64,000 nucleotides of DNA from Coxiella-like endosymbiont (GCF_030643785.1 NZ_CP094378.1:1385413-1449412), one strand, 5' to 3'. Positions 1 to 11,014 are shown, counted from the stretch's first letter. The notes: generated by a model not told the origin, from the sequence alone. Made by a program: numbers and translations.

Positions 1-255
1 TTCTAAAAGATAAGGCATTCCATTCAATTCCGCATCACCTAAAAATTTTAAATCTCCTCGTCCCGACCACGAAATAAGCATGGGGAAAAATAATTCTAAT
101 CTACCTTTATAGCGTGATTTTAACCCGCGGGCACTTCGCGCGAGAGCAGAAATTCGGCCGTAATTTAGTGTCAACAATTCAAGGATTAAACTTGTATTGC
201 TGTATGGCCGTCGATGCATGATAAAAGCAGGCTCCAAAAAAACGCGATGTATCAT
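1..255 (-). CDS. recO: DNA repair protein RecO, N-terminal part (cut by window edge)
   Basis: RecO helps RecR load RecA onto SSB-coated single-stranded DNA in the RecF recombination pathway. The first 85 codons are visible, read leftwards, and run off the window. They begin [11 protein letters not shown] and include [20 protein letters not shown] and [17 protein letters not shown], the usual N-terminal OB-fold pattern of the family. The ATG overlaps the era stop codon by four bases (ATGA), so the two are probably translationally coupled. The frame is open throughout the visible part. The zinc-binding C-terminal half cannot be judged. Confidence 0.85.
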   Translation of the reverse strand, partial: MIHRVFLEPAFIMHRRPYSNTSLILELLTLNYGRISALARSARGLKSRYKGRLELFFPMLISWSGRGDLKFLGDAELNGMPYLLE

Positions 256-1145
256 TCCTCAAACCCCAGCTCTTTTAATAGACGCTCGCTATCCGACCAA
301 CCACTTTTGACTTTAACCCATAATTGTAGAAAAACTTTTTGGTTCAATAATCTTTCCATATCAATACGCACAGTTGTTCCAACTTTTTTAAGTCGCTCTC
401 CGTCTTTCCCTATCACAATTCCCTTCTGTCCTTTTCGTTCTATCCAAATAACAGCCGAAATACGAAGAATTTTTTCTTCCCGTTGGAACATTACCAGCGT
501 AACCGCCAACGAATAAGGAATTTCTTGACCCAATGACCGCATGAGTTTTTCACGAATTATTTCAGCTGCCAGGAACTGATCACTACGATCGGTAACTTTT
601 TTGGGTGGAAAACAAAAAGGTGATTCCGGTATTTGATCATTAATTTTTTGCTCCAAAACTCCTATTTGATCGCCAGTTTTTGCAGAAAGAGGAATAATTT
701 CTTTAAACGAATATAAGGAAGAAACTTTTTCAATTAAAGGTAATAATTCTGAATAGGTCCTAATTTGATCTATTTTATTAATAATCAGAAAAACCGGCCT
801 CTCAATATTTTGAAACTGTTTTAAAACCCAAGTATCGCGTTCATCCCAATGAGGCTCGATAACAAAAAGAATGAGATTAACGTCCTGCAACGTTTCTCGG
901 GCAATACGATTCATATAACGGTTTATCATTTGAAAAGTATCTGAATGCAAACCTGGCGTATCAACATAAATAACTTGAATATTTTTAAAGGTTTTAATAC
1001 CCAGGATTCGATATCGAGTGGTTTGAGGCTTTCGCGAGGTAATACTTAGTTTATAGCCTAAAATTTGGTTGAGTAATGAGGATTTACCCACGTTAGGCCG
1101 ACCAATAATAGTAGCATAACCGCAATAAGTAACATTCTTATTCAT
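252..1145 (-). CDS. era: GTPase Era, 16S rRNA maturation / 30S assembly
   Basis: Era is an essential GTPase that binds the 3' end of 16S rRNA and checks 30S subunit assembly. The 297-residue protein is normal length. The G1 loop GRPNVGKS lies at residues 15-22, DTPG at 62-65 and NKID at 123-126. The C-terminal KH RNA-binding domain contains [15 protein letters not shown]. Its start overlaps the end of rnc by 8 bases and its stop overlaps recO by 4, giving a tightly packed lepA-lepB-rnc-era-recO order as in many gammaproteobacteria. No damage is seen. Confidence 0.97.
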   Translation of the reverse strand: MNKNVTYCGYATIIGRPNVGKSSLLNQILGYKLSITSRKPQTTRYRILGIKTFKNIQVIYVDTPGLHSDTFQMINRYMNRIARETLQDVNLILFVIEPHWDERDTWVLKQFQNIERPVFLIINKIDQIRTYSELLPLIEKVSSLYSFKEIIPLSAKTGDQIGVLEQKINDQIPESPFCFPPKKVTDRSDQFLAAEIIREKLMRSLGQEIPYSLAVTLVMFQREEKILRISAVIWIERKGQKGIVIGKDGERLKKVGTTVRIDMERLLNQKVFLQLWVKVKSGWSDSERLLKELGFEE

Positions 1146-1803
1146 CTACCAATTCCAGAAAACGTAAAGCAGTAATTTGTTCTGCTCGTCGGCGTGTGGT
1201 ACTGATACCTTTTGTTTTATAAGGCAGGCCCTGCACATGACAAATGGCTGTAAAAGTTTGAGCGTGTGCTTCTCCACTAACCCGCACTTCATAAATGGGA
1301 AGAGATAGTTTACGAGCTTGTAACCATTCTTGCAGACGGGATTTAGGATCTTTTTGGGGAGTTAATTTGGACAAGTCATCTACCTGCTTGCCATACCAAT
1401 GTAACAAACAACGACGACATTTTTCTAATCCAGCATCAAGATAAATAGCACCAACTACTGCCTCCAAAGCATCTGCCAAAATTGATGGTCGGGTCCCTCC
1501 ACTTTTATGTTCACCCGCCCCCAAGCGTAAATTGTCACTTATCCCTAAATAGATTGATAATTGTGCTAACACTTCGCCGTTAACAACAGAAGCACGCATT
1601 CGACTTAATTCTCCTTCCCGCGCTTGGGGATGACTCTGATACAATTCCGATGCAATAATAAACCCCAAAACAGAATCTCCTAAAAATTCTAAGCGTTCGT
1701 TATTGTGAGCCCCCATACTACGGTGATTTAATGCCGTTCGTAACAGTCCAATATTATTAAATTGATGTCCTAAATGTTGCATCAACTCATCAAGCTTACT
1801 CAT
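1138..1803 (-). CDS. rnc: Ribonuclease III
   Basis: RNase III cuts double-stranded RNA and releases the rRNA precursors. The N-terminal endonuclease domain carries the signature ERLEFLGDSVL and the second acidic cluster ADALEAVVGAIYLDAG. The C-terminal double-stranded RNA-binding domain begins near DPKSRLQEWLQ. I place the start at 1803 (MSKLDELM), 221 residues, because an AGGGAA ribosome-binding site lies just upstream. An in-frame ATG at 1866 would only add residues read out of frame from the lepB tail. It overlaps era by 8 bases. Confidence 0.95.
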   Translation of the reverse strand: MSKLDELMQHLGHQFNNIGLLRTALNHRSMGAHNNERLEFLGDSVLGFIIASELYQSHPQAREGELSRMRASVVNGEVLAQLSIYLGISDNLRLGAGEHKSGGTRPSILADALEAVVGAIYLDAGLEKCRRCLLHWYGKQVDDLSKLTPQKDPKSRLQEWLQARKLSLPIYEVRVSGEAHAQTFTAICHVQGLPYKTKGISTTRRRAEQITALRFLELVDE

Positions 1804-1835
1804 GCAATTTTCCCTAGAAATAAAAGCAAAATCGC

Positions 1836-2608
1836 TTATTGCAACCCATTTCCAATACGTTTCCACCGAATAGATTTATTTAAAGAATCCCAACTGAGCC
1901 AAATTCCAAACGCCTTACCAATTAAATTTTTTCTGGAACAAACCCCCATTGACGGCTATCATCACTGTTATCTCGGTTATCACCCATCATAAAATAATGT
2001 TCCAGAGGAACGACTAAATCGTAATTTTCGGTTTCTCCACCAGCTGGTTGCACATAGATTTTATGTTTAATGCCGTTAAGATCTTCTTCTTTCACATATA
2101 CGAGTCGCTGATATCCACATGAATTTTTATCATTCGCGGTATAGAGGAATTTTTGCTTTTGTTTCTTGCCATCAATATAAAGTTCCTTGTTTTTATAAAT
2201 AATATGATCACCGGGCAATCCAATAACACGCTTAACAAAAACAATTGCGGGATTTTCAGGCCAGCGAAATAAAACGATTTGACCTCGTTTTGGTTCACCA
2301 ATAGGTAAGATTTTTTTGTTAATCACGGGAAAACGAAGTCCATAAGCGAATTGTTTCACCACTATGAAATCACCCGGCATAACAGTGGGTTCTAATGAGC
2401 CTGTGGGTACGCGATAAGGTTGAATGATAAAAGATCGGACTATCCAAACAATTAACAAAACGGGGAAAAAAGCTTTACTGTATTCAACAAGAAAAGAAGC
2501 TTTGGTTTTTGGGGGACGGCGTTTTTTAATGAAAAGCCAATCCACAAGAGAAATTATTCCAATCAGCAGTACTGCAATGGTTAAATAAAAGGCAAAATTA
2601 AGTATCAT
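1836..2608 (-). pseudogene. lepB: Signal peptidase I, single frameshift near the 3' end
   Basis: LepB cleaves signal peptides at the outer face of the inner membrane. Two N-terminal membrane segments, the Ser of VPTGSLEPT (residue 71), the Lys of FVKRVIGLPGD (residue 126) and the GDNRDNSDDSR box are all present. The continuous frame stops after WGFVPEKI at 1922. Adding one A to the A6 run (plus-strand T run 1927-1932) restores a further 28 or so family-typical residues (NLIGKAFGIWLSWDSLNK...) ending at 1836. All catalytic residues lie upstream of the shift. For an essential enzyme this suggests a sequencing error, slippage or a tolerated short tail rather than true loss. Confidence 0.9.
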
Positions 2609-4411
2609 TTTTCACTCTTAAAACAGCTAAAAATGCTTTTTGAGGAATAGCTACTTTACCTACTTGTTTCATACGTTTTTTACCGGCTTTCTGTTTTTCC
2701 AATAATTTTTGTTTTCGTGTTACGTCTCCTCCATAACATTTAGCTGTCACGTTTTTGCGAAGCGCCTTCACGGAGGTACGCGCAACTATTTTAGCACCGA
2801 TTGCCACCTGAATAGCCACCTCAAACATTTGTCGCGGAATTAAATCTTTTAATCGCTTTATTAATTCACGTCCTCGTGAATAGGCTTGATCCTTACGCAC
2901 AATAGTCGCTAAGGCGTCCACGGTTTTACCACCGATCAAGATGTCTAATTTTACCAGATCCGCCTTTTGGAAGTGATTGAAACTGCAATCCAACGAAGCG
3001 TACCCCCGACTCGCAGACTTCAAGCGATCAAAGAAATCCAATACCACCTCGCTCAAGGGGATTTCGTAAGTCATTGATACTTGGTTGCTTAAATATAATA
3101 GTTTTTTTGGACTCCCCGTTTTTCTACGGACAAACTGATTACCGCACCTAAAAATTCAGGCGGTACCAATATATTTGCCACTGCAATAGGTTCACGAATT
3201 TCAGCAATTTTACTAACTTCGGGTAATCGACTGGGATTATCGACATACAAAATCTCATTTTGCTTCGTCACAACTTGATAATTCACCGTGGGCGCTGTGG
3301 TAATTAATTCAAGATTATATTCGCGCTCTAAACGTTCCTGGACAATTTTCATATGGAGCATCCCGAGAAAACCGCAACGAAATCCGAATCCCAAAGCATT
3401 TGAAAATTCCGGTTCATAAAACAAAGCCGCATCATTCAAACGCAATTTAGCAAGCGCTTCTCGAAATGCTTCATAATGATCTGAGTCAATGGGAAATAAA
3501 CCAGCAAAAACTTGAGGCTTAACTTGCTGAAAGCCAGACAAAGGTACTTTGGCAGGCTCTTTAGCGTGCGTCAAGGTATCCCCTACGGGAGCACCAAAAA
3601 TGTCTTTAATCCCAGCGAACACAAAACCTACACTACCAGCGCTTAAGGCTTCTAATGCTTGGCGTTTTGGTGTGAAATGACCAACCTGATCGACATAGTA
3701 ATCTTTACTCGTCGACATGACTTTAATCTTATCTCCATTTCGCAAAGTGCCAGCTTTAACTCTCACTAAAGAAACCACTCCCAAATAGCTGTCAAACCAA
3801 GAATCAATAATCAAAGCTTGTAATGGCATTTCGGGATCACTAACTGGTGGAGGAATGGTGACGATAAGTTGCTCTAACAGCTCTTTTACTCCAATACCTT
3901 CTTTAGCACTTACCCAAATGGCATCATGTGCCTCAATGCCAATAACATCTTCAATTTCCTGAATGGTGCGCTTGGGATCTGCTTGTGGTAGATCAATTTT
4001 ATTCAACACCGGCAATACCACAAGTCCTTGTTCGATAGCCGTATAACAAGTCGCTACCGTTTGTGCTTCTACGCCTTGGGCAGCATCTACCACTAATAAA
4101 GCGCCTTCACAAGCCGCTAATGATCGAGATACCTCATAAGCAAAGTCCACATGCCCCGGAGTATCAATAAAATTTAGTTGATAGGTATGTCCATCTCGGG
4201 ATTGGTAGGCCAAAGTGACGCTCTGGGCCTTAATCGTGATTCCCCGCTCCCGTTCAATATCCATTGAATCAAGAACTTGGGCTTTCATCTCGTGATCCAT
4301 CAATCCGCCACAAAGCTGAATAAATCGATCGGCTAAGGTTGATTTACCATGATCGATATGCGCGATAATCGAGAAATTACGAATGAATTTTTGGGGAATT
4401 GCGGTCATCAC
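2598..4411 (-). pseudogene. lepA: Elongation factor 4 (LepA), single homopolymer frameshift
   Basis: LepA/EF4 is a translational GTPase that can back-translocate ribosomes. The first part (4411 down to about 3105) holds the G domain ([26 protein letters not shown]) and domains II-III. The second part (to 2598) holds the LepA-specific C-terminal domain with [19 protein letters not shown] and [15 protein letters not shown]. The frames join perfectly if one A is added to the run at 3102-3108, giving [19 protein letters not shown], which aligns residue for residue with the family. It overlaps lepB by 11 bases. Everything else is intact, so the gene may be functional despite the shift. Confidence 0.92.
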
Positions 4412-4545
4412 AGAGCTTTATCATTTTTTAATGCATGGATAGTAGTATACTTACATAAACACAGCGAGTCTCTTATTAGTCGCAATCGTTAGAGAAATTT
4501 TAAAAGTCCTTATATTTCTCAGCAGGAAGTTTCTGCTTTAAAATG

Positions 4546-4918
4546 TCAGTCATACAAGCTTTTCGTGTTTTTTTGATCTACACAAGTGATAGAAATAGAT
4601 GCGCTTGCTACTAATTTTTTATCTTCTAAATTTCTTATTTCTTGTACGATTTGTAATCTTTGTTCATTGTAAGTCCCTATTTCAGAAGTGACATAAAATT
4701 CATCTTCTGCTTTTAAGTGTGAATAATAACGAGCTTCTAACCCAGACACTGCTAAATCATAGCCTTTTAAATGAAATTTATAAAAATCAATATCTACTGA
4801 ACGCGCATAATCATTACGATATTGCTCAAAATAATGGAGAAAAATGGCGTGGAATTCCTTCACTATCTAGCTCATAATCGCGAACTTTTGACTGCCATGT
4901 AAATAATATTTTCTTCAT
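4546..4918 (-). pseudogene. Acyl-CoA thioesterase of the 4HBT (YbgC/FadM) hotdog family, frameshifted
   Basis: Hotdog-fold thioesterases hydrolyse acyl-CoA esters. The main frame (4863 to 4546) reads HAIFLHYFEQYRNDYARSV, then DLAVSGLEARYYSHLKAEDE, which matches the N-terminal half of YbgC/FadM-type enzymes. A second frame upstream, starting at 4918 with MKKILFTWQSKVRDYELD, supplies the missing first strand and the position of the catalytic Asp. The two join only through a shift with a few residues altered near 4860. The gene stands alone behind lepA. The exact substrate class is unknown. Confidence 0.65.
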
Positions 4919-4934
4919 ATTGTTGCCCCATGAA

Positions 4935-5043
4935 TCAATCATGGTTAAAGTCATCCGATACAGGCCGTTTTTTCATCCAAAACCACCAAATAACAAAGGT
5001 AATCAAAATAATTCTAGACAAATTAAAAAAATAAATAATTCAT
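4935..5043 (-). pseudogene. Possible 35-residue single-pass membrane protein, one T too many
   Basis: If one T is removed from the T7 run after ATGAATTATTTA, the frame reads MNYLFFNLSR, then a hydrophobic stretch ILITFVIWWFWMKKRP, and ends VSDDFNHD. A short hydrophobic helix followed by a basic and then acidic tail resembles the small CcoS/CcoQ-type partners found beside copper P-type ATPases, and a decayed copper ATPase lies directly upstream. The similarity is weak and the call is tentative. Confidence 0.3.
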
Positions 5044-5049
5044 ATTTTT

Positions 5050-6374
5050 TCTATTTTTTTGAAAAAAACGCAAATAATTGGCATTAGCTACTATAGTCAC
5101 GGAAGATAATGCTATTATGGCTACACTCCACTATAATAGGGCTTAATAATAGCCTTACAAGTGGGTAAAAAATACCTGCCCTAATAGGAATTCCGAAACT
5201 TGAGCCTTAACACCATGGCCCGAAAGGGCTTCAAATTCATCAACCTGAACTAGAGATAAATTTTGTTTTTTAGTGGCTTCCACAATCACCTCTGCTAAAG
5301 GATGTTCTGAACCTTTTTCAACAACTATCTGCTAGTTTTAATAATTCTTTTATCAACCTCGTGTAGCGCTTTAATGTTTACTAACACAGGTTTTCCGGCG
5401 GTTATCGTTCCAATTTTATCTAAAATAATTTTTGTTAATTGAGAAGCTATTTGCAGTGCTTCTCCATTACAAATAAGAGCACCCATTTCAGCGGCTTTCC
5501 CAATTCCTACAATGATAGAAATTGGCGTTGCCAGCCCAAGAGCACAGGGACAAGCAATAACTAAGACGGGCATGGCGGGCCCCGATAATTAAAATAAAGC
5601 ACGTGGTTTCAGGGCCGAAATCAAACCAACCCATAGCTGTTAAAATAGCAATAATAATAACAGTAGGCACGAAGACGACTGAAACCGTATCAACGATACG
5701 GCCAAGCCAATCTTAGGTTTAGAATCTGGATTAGAATCTTATGTTTGACGGACCAAAGCAATGATTTGAGCGAGAACCGAATCTTTTCTTACACAAGTTA
5801 GCTCGATAAATAAAGCTACCCGCAATATTGATTGTTCCTCCGACCACTTGATCATCCTTTTTTCGTCGTTATTGGCATCGATTCTCCTGTCAGAATCGAC
5901 TCATCAATTTGGGAAACTACCTTCAATAATTTTTCCGTCCACAGGGACTTTTTTGCCCGGCCTAACACGCATGCGTTCATCTAATGGCCACCAGAATAAT
6001 GAAGAACAAAGAAACCAAAGAGTCCAATAATAACCCGAAGCCATTGAATGCGTGACTGATTTACGGATAGAAAGCCATTGCCAAAATTCATTAATCATCA
6101 AAGGAAATCCTACAATAGCTGCTACAAAGGCTTTTTGATTAAATTGCGGAGAAATTTTGAGATTCGTCAGTATCTAACCTCCATCATCAACGATAAAATG
6201 CGTCTCGTATCCTTGTTGCTTGACTGCCTCAATTAATTTTTTTGGATCGACACGACATCCCCCTTCAATTTTCGCTTGTTTCGTAGCGAAATTTACCGAA
6301 ACGGATCTTACACCAAGGATGTCTTTTAATGCAGTCTGGATACTAGCTACGCAACTAGCATAATGCATATTTTA
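5050..6374 (-). pseudogene. Copper-type heavy-metal P1B ATPase, decayed
   Basis: P1B ATPases export copper. Recognisable blocks in order: an HMA metal-binding domain (6368-6174, MHYASCVASIQ...) whose first CxxC cysteine is now Tyr; an actuator-domain region (about 5980-5880, VRPGKKVPVDGKIIEG); the membrane motif [12 protein letters not shown] (about 5560-5530) followed by the phosphorylation loop, now DKIGT instead of DKTGT; SEHPLAEVIVEATKKQ and SGHGVKAQ near 5300-5200; and a last membrane segment IALSSVTIVANANYLR near 5090. Frames change repeatedly, and the rest of the nucleotide-binding and P domains is missing. Clearly dead. Confidence 0.8.
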
Positions 6375-6425
6375 ATACTCAATCGGTGTTTCATAAACCC
6401 CCTCCCTCAAATGCAATAATAAAAT

Positions 6426-7757
6426 TTATTTTAATCTGCCTCTCTCGAAACTAATAACCCACCCCCATTCTGGGCTTTTTGAAACAAATCCCTCACAAAT
6501 ACAATAAGCCACAACAGTTACTAATGTTTCATTACAATAAATTAACGGTATGGAATCGCGTTGCCAAACCGGGATTCTCCATTCTTGCATTAATTTTTTT
6601 AATGAATGACTGTCTTTTCGCCCTACTGGTCGGCATCGTTCGCCCCCTTGGCGAAAACGTACTGTTACCTCACGCAGATTAAGTGCAGTCTTAATTCCCT
6701 TACCCTTTCGTTTTACTGCTTGTAAAATGCCTAAATTATTGGGAAGGGTCAAACGGCCCTGAAAGTCCCAAGGAATAATTAAGCTGGCATCATCGTAGAG
6801 CGGTGAAAAAGCCGATAAATACAGCTCATTTCTATATCGACGAACTTCTATGTCACCATAAGTAAAAATGGGATTTGCATCTTCTTTTGCCTCCAATACG
6901 TCTTTTCGTATCTGCTCTAATTGCTTGGTTTGAGGTACAAGAAATCCCTCACGAGAAATCCACCGTCTCAAAATATTTCGCTGTCGCTCAGGCGTTAATT
7001 GCAAAAGGGGTTTAATTGCCAATTTTGATCTCGTTTGCATAGCTTGTAAATCATTATCCGCTAACCGATCAAGCAAAATAGCCGCTTCAGCACAATGGCT
7101 TGCTGACCGTGAAACAGTGGCAAATACCTGCGGCCAACGCCGCTGTAAAACAGGTAATACTTCGTGGCGTAGATAATTTCGATTAAAGCGCAATTCTAGA
7201 TTCATATCATCTTCAATCCAATGCAAATGATTTTTTTCAGCATAAACTTTTAATTCATGGCGATTAAAATTTAATAACGGACGCAATAAATGTCCGGAAC
7301 CTAATTTCTTTTTCATTGGCATAGCACTTAATCCTTTGACACCCGAGCCACGCATTAACTGCAATAAAAAAGTTTCCGTTTGGTCATTTTGGGTGTGAGC
7401 CGTTAAAATATTTTCATCATCACGAATAATACGGCGAAATATTTCATAACGGGCTTTTCGGGCAACCGCTTCAATGCTATCGCCTGGGTGAATTGTTAAC
7501 CTTAACCGTTCCGCCTGAAAAGGTATTTTTAATTTCTCACAGATATATCGACAGTGTTGCTCCCACTGATCAGACTTTGAATTAAGTCCATGATTAATAT
7601 GCACAGCCCGAATGTACAAAAGCGGATTTTTCTTGAGACATTCGCTCATTGCATGTAAAAGGACATGAGAATCCAGTCCCCCACTATAAGCGATGTAAAA
7701 ACGGGAACAGATCGTGTGGGTAGTTAACACGACGGAAAGTTTTTCCGGCGTAAGCAC
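6426..7757 (-). CDS. tilS: tRNA(Ile)-lysidine synthase
   Basis: TilS uses ATP and lysine to convert C34 of tRNA-Ile(CAU) to lysidine, switching both its charging and its codon from AUG to AUA. The 443-residue protein has the PP-loop ATP-binding motif YSGGLDSHVLLHA near residue 25, the N-terminal catalytic block with HINHGLNSKSDQWEQ and AHTQNDQTETFLLQLMRGSG, and the C-terminal domain VRFRQGGERCRPVGRKDSHSL. The start is a GTG five bases past the accA stop, so the two are probably co-transcribed. Its substrate tRNA lies at the other end of the window (59208-59281). Confidence 0.95.
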   Translation of the reverse strand: MLTPEKLSVVLTTHTICSRFYIAYSGGLDSHVLLHAMSECLKKNPLLYIRAVHINHGLNSKSDQWEQHCRYICEKLKIPFQAERLRLTIHPGDSIEAVARKARYEIFRRIIRDDENILTAHTQNDQTETFLLQLMRGSGVKGLSAMPMKKKLGSGHLLRPLLNFNRHELKVYAEKNHLHWIEDDMNLELRFNRNYLRHEVLPVLQRRWPQVFATVSRSASHCAEAAILLDRLADNDLQAMQTRSKLAIKPLLQLTPERQRNILRRWISREGFLVPQTKQLEQIRKDVLEAKEDANPIFTYGDIEVRRYRNELYLSAFSPLYDDASLIIPWDFQGRLTLPNNLGILQAVKRKGKGIKTALNLREVTVRFRQGGERCRPVGRKDSHSLKKLMQEWRIPVWQRDSIPLIYCNETLVTVVAYCICEGFVSKSPEWGWVISFERGRLK

Positions 7758-7761
7758 GCAT

Positions 7762-8710
7762 TCAATCCTTGCCGTAACTTAACCACCGACGATAACGTTC
7801 TTCCAAAAGAGTATCCATAGGTTTGGACTGCAAGGTAGACAAATTTAACTGTAGGCGTTTTTTGAGTTTCGCTGCCATAGCGTCGACATCGCGGTGCGCC
7901 CCCCGAGCGGTTCTTTCACTATTTCATCAATCAAGTCTAATTCGTTGAGTCGTTCTGCAGTTAGCCCTAGCGCTTCGGCAGCGTCACCTGCTTTTTCAGC
8001 GCTCTTCCATAAAATAGAAGCGCAACCTTCAGGCGAAATTACGGAATAATAGGCATATTGCAACATTAAAGTACGATCTCCTACTCCAATCGCTAATGCC
8101 CCCCGGAACAACTTTCCCCAATTACGGTACAGATAATAGGAGTTTTTAATTGTGACATTTCATAAAGATTTCGGGCGATAGCCTCACTTTGATTGCGTTC
8201 TTCAGCACCCACCCCGGGATAAGCACCCGGCGTATCAATCAACGTGATAACCGGAATTGAAAATCGTTCAGCAAGTTTCATTAACCGCAGCGCTTTTCTA
8301 AATCCTTCGGGCTTTGTCATACCAAAATTGCGAGAGATTTTTTCCTTAGTAGTCCGACCTTTTTCCTGACCAATTACCATGACCGGTTCATTATCTAAAC
8401 GAGCTAATCCTCCAATGATACCGGTATCGTCATCGTAATGGCGATCACCGTGTAACTCATTGAAATCTAAAAACATCCGCTGAAGATAATCGACAGTATG
8501 CGGGCGCAAAGGATGTCGCGCCAATTGCACAATTTGGTGTGCTTTTAAATCAGAAAAGATTTGGCGCGTCAATTGAGCATTTTTTTCTTCCAACTTAGCC
8601 ACTTCTTCGCTAAGATTGAGCTCTTGGCTGTTACCCACTCGACGGAGCTCGTTAATTTTTTCCTGAAGCTCTGTAATGGGTCGTTCAAAATCTAAATAAT
8701 CTAGATTCAT
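7762..8710 (-). pseudogene. accA: Acetyl-CoA carboxylase carboxyltransferase subunit alpha, two homopolymer frameshifts
   Basis: AccA and AccD form the carboxyltransferase that makes malonyl-CoA, the first step of fatty-acid synthesis. Part one (8710 to about 8100) begins [12 protein letters not shown] and includes [20 protein letters not shown]. Part two contains [20 protein letters not shown] and [20 protein letters not shown]. Part three ends DTLLEERYRRWLSYGKD at 7762. The three join exactly if one G is added to each of two G6 runs (plus-strand C runs 8099-8104 and 7899-7904), giving about 316 residues. A GGSGG-type loop reads SCSGG here. Being essential, it may well be functional. Confidence 0.92.
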
Positions 8711-8781
8711 AATTAACCTATCATTGAAATAAGTAGAGTTTAATGTAGCAGTTCCAATGTATTTCTGCTAGGGGAATTAGT

Positions 8782-9567
8782 ATGTCATTATTTGCTTATA
8801 AGGGATTGATAGCCCTCATCATTTCTATCGTTACCCTAACGGCAGGTTTTGCATCCTTACATTTTATTCGCCATTATCAACATTTATTGTCAATAGGTGA
8901 TGCTTTTGCTGATGGTATCTTTCTAGGAGCGGCCGTCTTTCATTTATTCCCTGACGCCGTTCAGGGGCTATTGAACGAACTCAGTGCGTTGAGCTCCTGT
9001 GTGCTGGTTATTGTGCTTATGGGGTGTGGATTTTTACTTCTTTTTAGCCTTGAGCGTTCAATTATATTGCAAGAAAAACAACGTCAAATTATTTCCTTCA
9101 AGCAAATGTGTACGGCGAGTGCTTGGATGTTAATAGGAATTTTGTCGGTTCATGCTTTCATTGCTGGAGCCGCACTCGGCATTTCCGATTCAATCAGCGT
9201 CGTGTCGATTCTATTAATCGCTATTCTTGCTCATAAAGCGTTCGAAAGCTTTGCTTTAATGATAGGACTACATCGGGGTATTAAAAAAGAAAAGAAAATT
9301 AAAGTAATTTTATGGGCTTTTACTTTAGTGACTCCGTTTGGAATCATCGTAGCTGCTTTTATTGAATCATTTCTTCAAACGCAAACGGCCGCTATTATCA
9401 CGAGCTTATTTAGCGCCTTTGCTGCCGGCAGCTTCTTTTACATTGGCACGCTTCATGCAGGCCATGAGCATTTTCATCCCCCACGTGACTCTTTAAAGCG
9501 CTATCAAAAAGTACTCGCCACTTCACTTGGGATTATTGCAATGGGTATTGTGGCGATATGGACCTAA
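8782..9567 (+). CDS. ZIP-family divalent metal transporter
   Basis: ZIP permeases bring zinc, iron or manganese into the cytoplasm. The 261-residue protein has about eight hydrophobic segments. Its metal-path helices are recognisable: helix IV has HAFIAGAALGISDS and helix V has AHKAFESFALMIGLHRG, the standard HxxxG and HxxxE positions. A further His-rich end, HAGHEHFHPP, lies in the last loop. It is divergently transcribed from accA with a short shared upstream region. The reading frame is intact. The specific metal cannot be told from sequence. Confidence 0.85.
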   Translation: MSLFAYKGLIALIISIVTLTAGFASLHFIRHYQHLLSIGDAFADGIFLGAAVFHLFPDAVQGLLNELSALSSCVLVIVLMGCGFLLLFSLERSIILQEKQRQIISFKQMCTASAWMLIGILSVHAFIAGAALGISDSISVVSILLIAILAHKAFESFALMIGLHRGIKKEKKIKVILWAFTLVTPFGIIVAAFIESFLQTQTAAIITSLFSAFAAGSFFYIGTLHAGHEHFHPPRDSLKRYQKVLATSLGIIAMGIVAIWT

Positions 9568-9576
9568 ATCTAATTA

Positions 9577-10326
9577 TTATGCGGTTTCAATAAAAATTCG
9601 GTCATCGAAAACAAAACATTTCCCTTTAAAAAGCTCCGCCGTATTTCTCAAAATAATTGAGGATACCACGTCATCCAGTTGATAAATTTTTTTAAATCCT
9701 TTCCTTAACATCACCACAGTTGCTTTTTTGCGTTGCTTTTTCGCAACGAATCTTACCCGTACAGAAAGTCACAACGGATTTTTCTTTCAAAGATTCTCTA
9801 CCAGTTTATCAATAGCTCGAGGAAAATCACTAAATGATCGAAGATTAAGATCAATAGCGCGTTAATGAGGGTTTCCCATAGTCACTTCAAAATCGCTACG
9901 TGTATCGAGAATTACGATATCACGGTTTTCTTGATACCAGCGATGAAGTATTTCAGGGGAAATATGCGAAGCCATTTCTTTTACAGGATTAATATGAAGG
10001 TAACGCATCGTGATAATTTCTTCTTTAATTCGAACAATAAATTTTTTTAAAAGGATAATTTTTTTAAAAGGATATTTTAAAGAAAAATTTTCTTTATAAA
10101 ATAAATCGTTAAATTTAGGGAAATCCTCTAAAAATGTTTGAAAGCCTGAAATAACTTCAGGGGGCTCCCCCTGGCTAACATGAGGTTAACACCCCCTTCG
10201 CAACTTAATAAAATTGTACCTTTCAATCGACATTCCTTTTCTTTATCTCGCAGCACTTTTTGCAAATCCGACAATAGTTTTTCTTAAAGTGATAAATTTA
10301 TAAGCAGCTATATTCACAATTTTCAT
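9577..10326 (-). pseudogene. trhO: tRNA uridine(34) hydroxylase TrhO (UPF0176, rhodanese-like), decayed
   Basis: TrhO hydroxylates U34 of some tRNAs to start cmo5U/mo5U formation. Fragments in several minus frames match the family in order: NIAAYKFITL at the start, FIVRIKEEIITMR near 10040, then EILHRWYQENRDIVILDTRSD, then CTGKIRCEKATQKS around the rhodanese cysteine, and GGAFKGKCFVFDDR near the end. Stops and shifts interrupt it at several places, and a 17-bp tandem duplication lies inside it (10040-10073). Its ATG overlaps the stop of the upstream SDR relic (TAATG). Confidence 0.75.
10040..10073. repeat. Perfect 17-bp tandem duplication
   Basis: The 17-base unit AATTTTTTTAAAAGGAT occurs twice back to back (10040-10056 and 10057-10073) inside the trhO relic. 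Since 17 is not a multiple of three, it shifts the frame. Confidence 0.9.
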
Positions 10327-11014
10327 TATTCACTCCGATTCACCATGTGCGCAGCTTGTTTATGCAGTAGAGGAAAAGGCGGCATGAACCCCTGATAGAT
10401 GGCTTTAGCTCTTTCCTCATTACCCTTAAACCGTACTCGTGAAAAATTAGTTTCAACGGCACAGGGATCAACGGAACTTACTCGAATTGGCGTAACATGA
10501 ATATCTATTTTTAATCCTTCACTAATCGCTCTCAGTGGGAATTTGGTAGCGCAATATACAAACTCCACTCCGATAAACTTGATGGGAGGCAAGCGAGCCG
10601 ATGCTAATAATATGCCCTTGGTTTCATTTAAGCATTGTAGGTAATACATAATAGGTGACACGTACAAAACAACATACCCTTTACATTAGCATCAATCATC
10701 ATAACGCCCAAAGCAAGCTCAGCATTGTTTATCAAGGATATCCACATTCTGCCATTCAGTCGGTAATTGATGTAATTAGTTTCCAACCGAATTGAAATTT
10801 CTCACATCGAGGGGAAAAGAATAAACGTTGGCATGAAACATGTCTTTATTATATCTTCTGCAACTTCTCTTCTGCAACTTCCATCAATTGTTGCTGACGG
10901 CGGGCACACAACAAAAGGCGTGCGCCTAACTGGACGAATTGCTCGACGCAAGCCCCCGATACCACTAGAAGCTCCAGTTATTAAAACTATTTTGTTTGAT
11001 AAATCTTTAGCCAC
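10326..11014 (-). pseudogene. Short-chain dehydrogenase/reductase, decayed
   Basis: The start MAKDLSNKIVLITGASSGIG (11014 leftwards) is the NAD(P)-binding glycine motif of the classical SDR family. Soon afterwards the frame runs into unrelated sequence. The 3' part (10667-10326) has the catalytic YxxxK region as YCATKFPLRAISEGLKID, followed by TPIRVSSVDPCAVETNFSRV. The middle, including the catalytic Ser block, is scrambled or deleted, with a near-perfect 14-bp tandem duplication at 10855-10881. Closest in style to YdfG-like dehydrogenases. The substrate is unknown. Confidence 0.7.

Noticed and set aside
1774..1992. Plus-strand 72-codon frame over lepB/rnc
   Set aside because: Antisense shadow of the lepB tail and the rnc leader.
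5848..6030. Plus-strand 60-codon frame
   Set aside because: Antisense to the copper ATPase relic; no supporting features.
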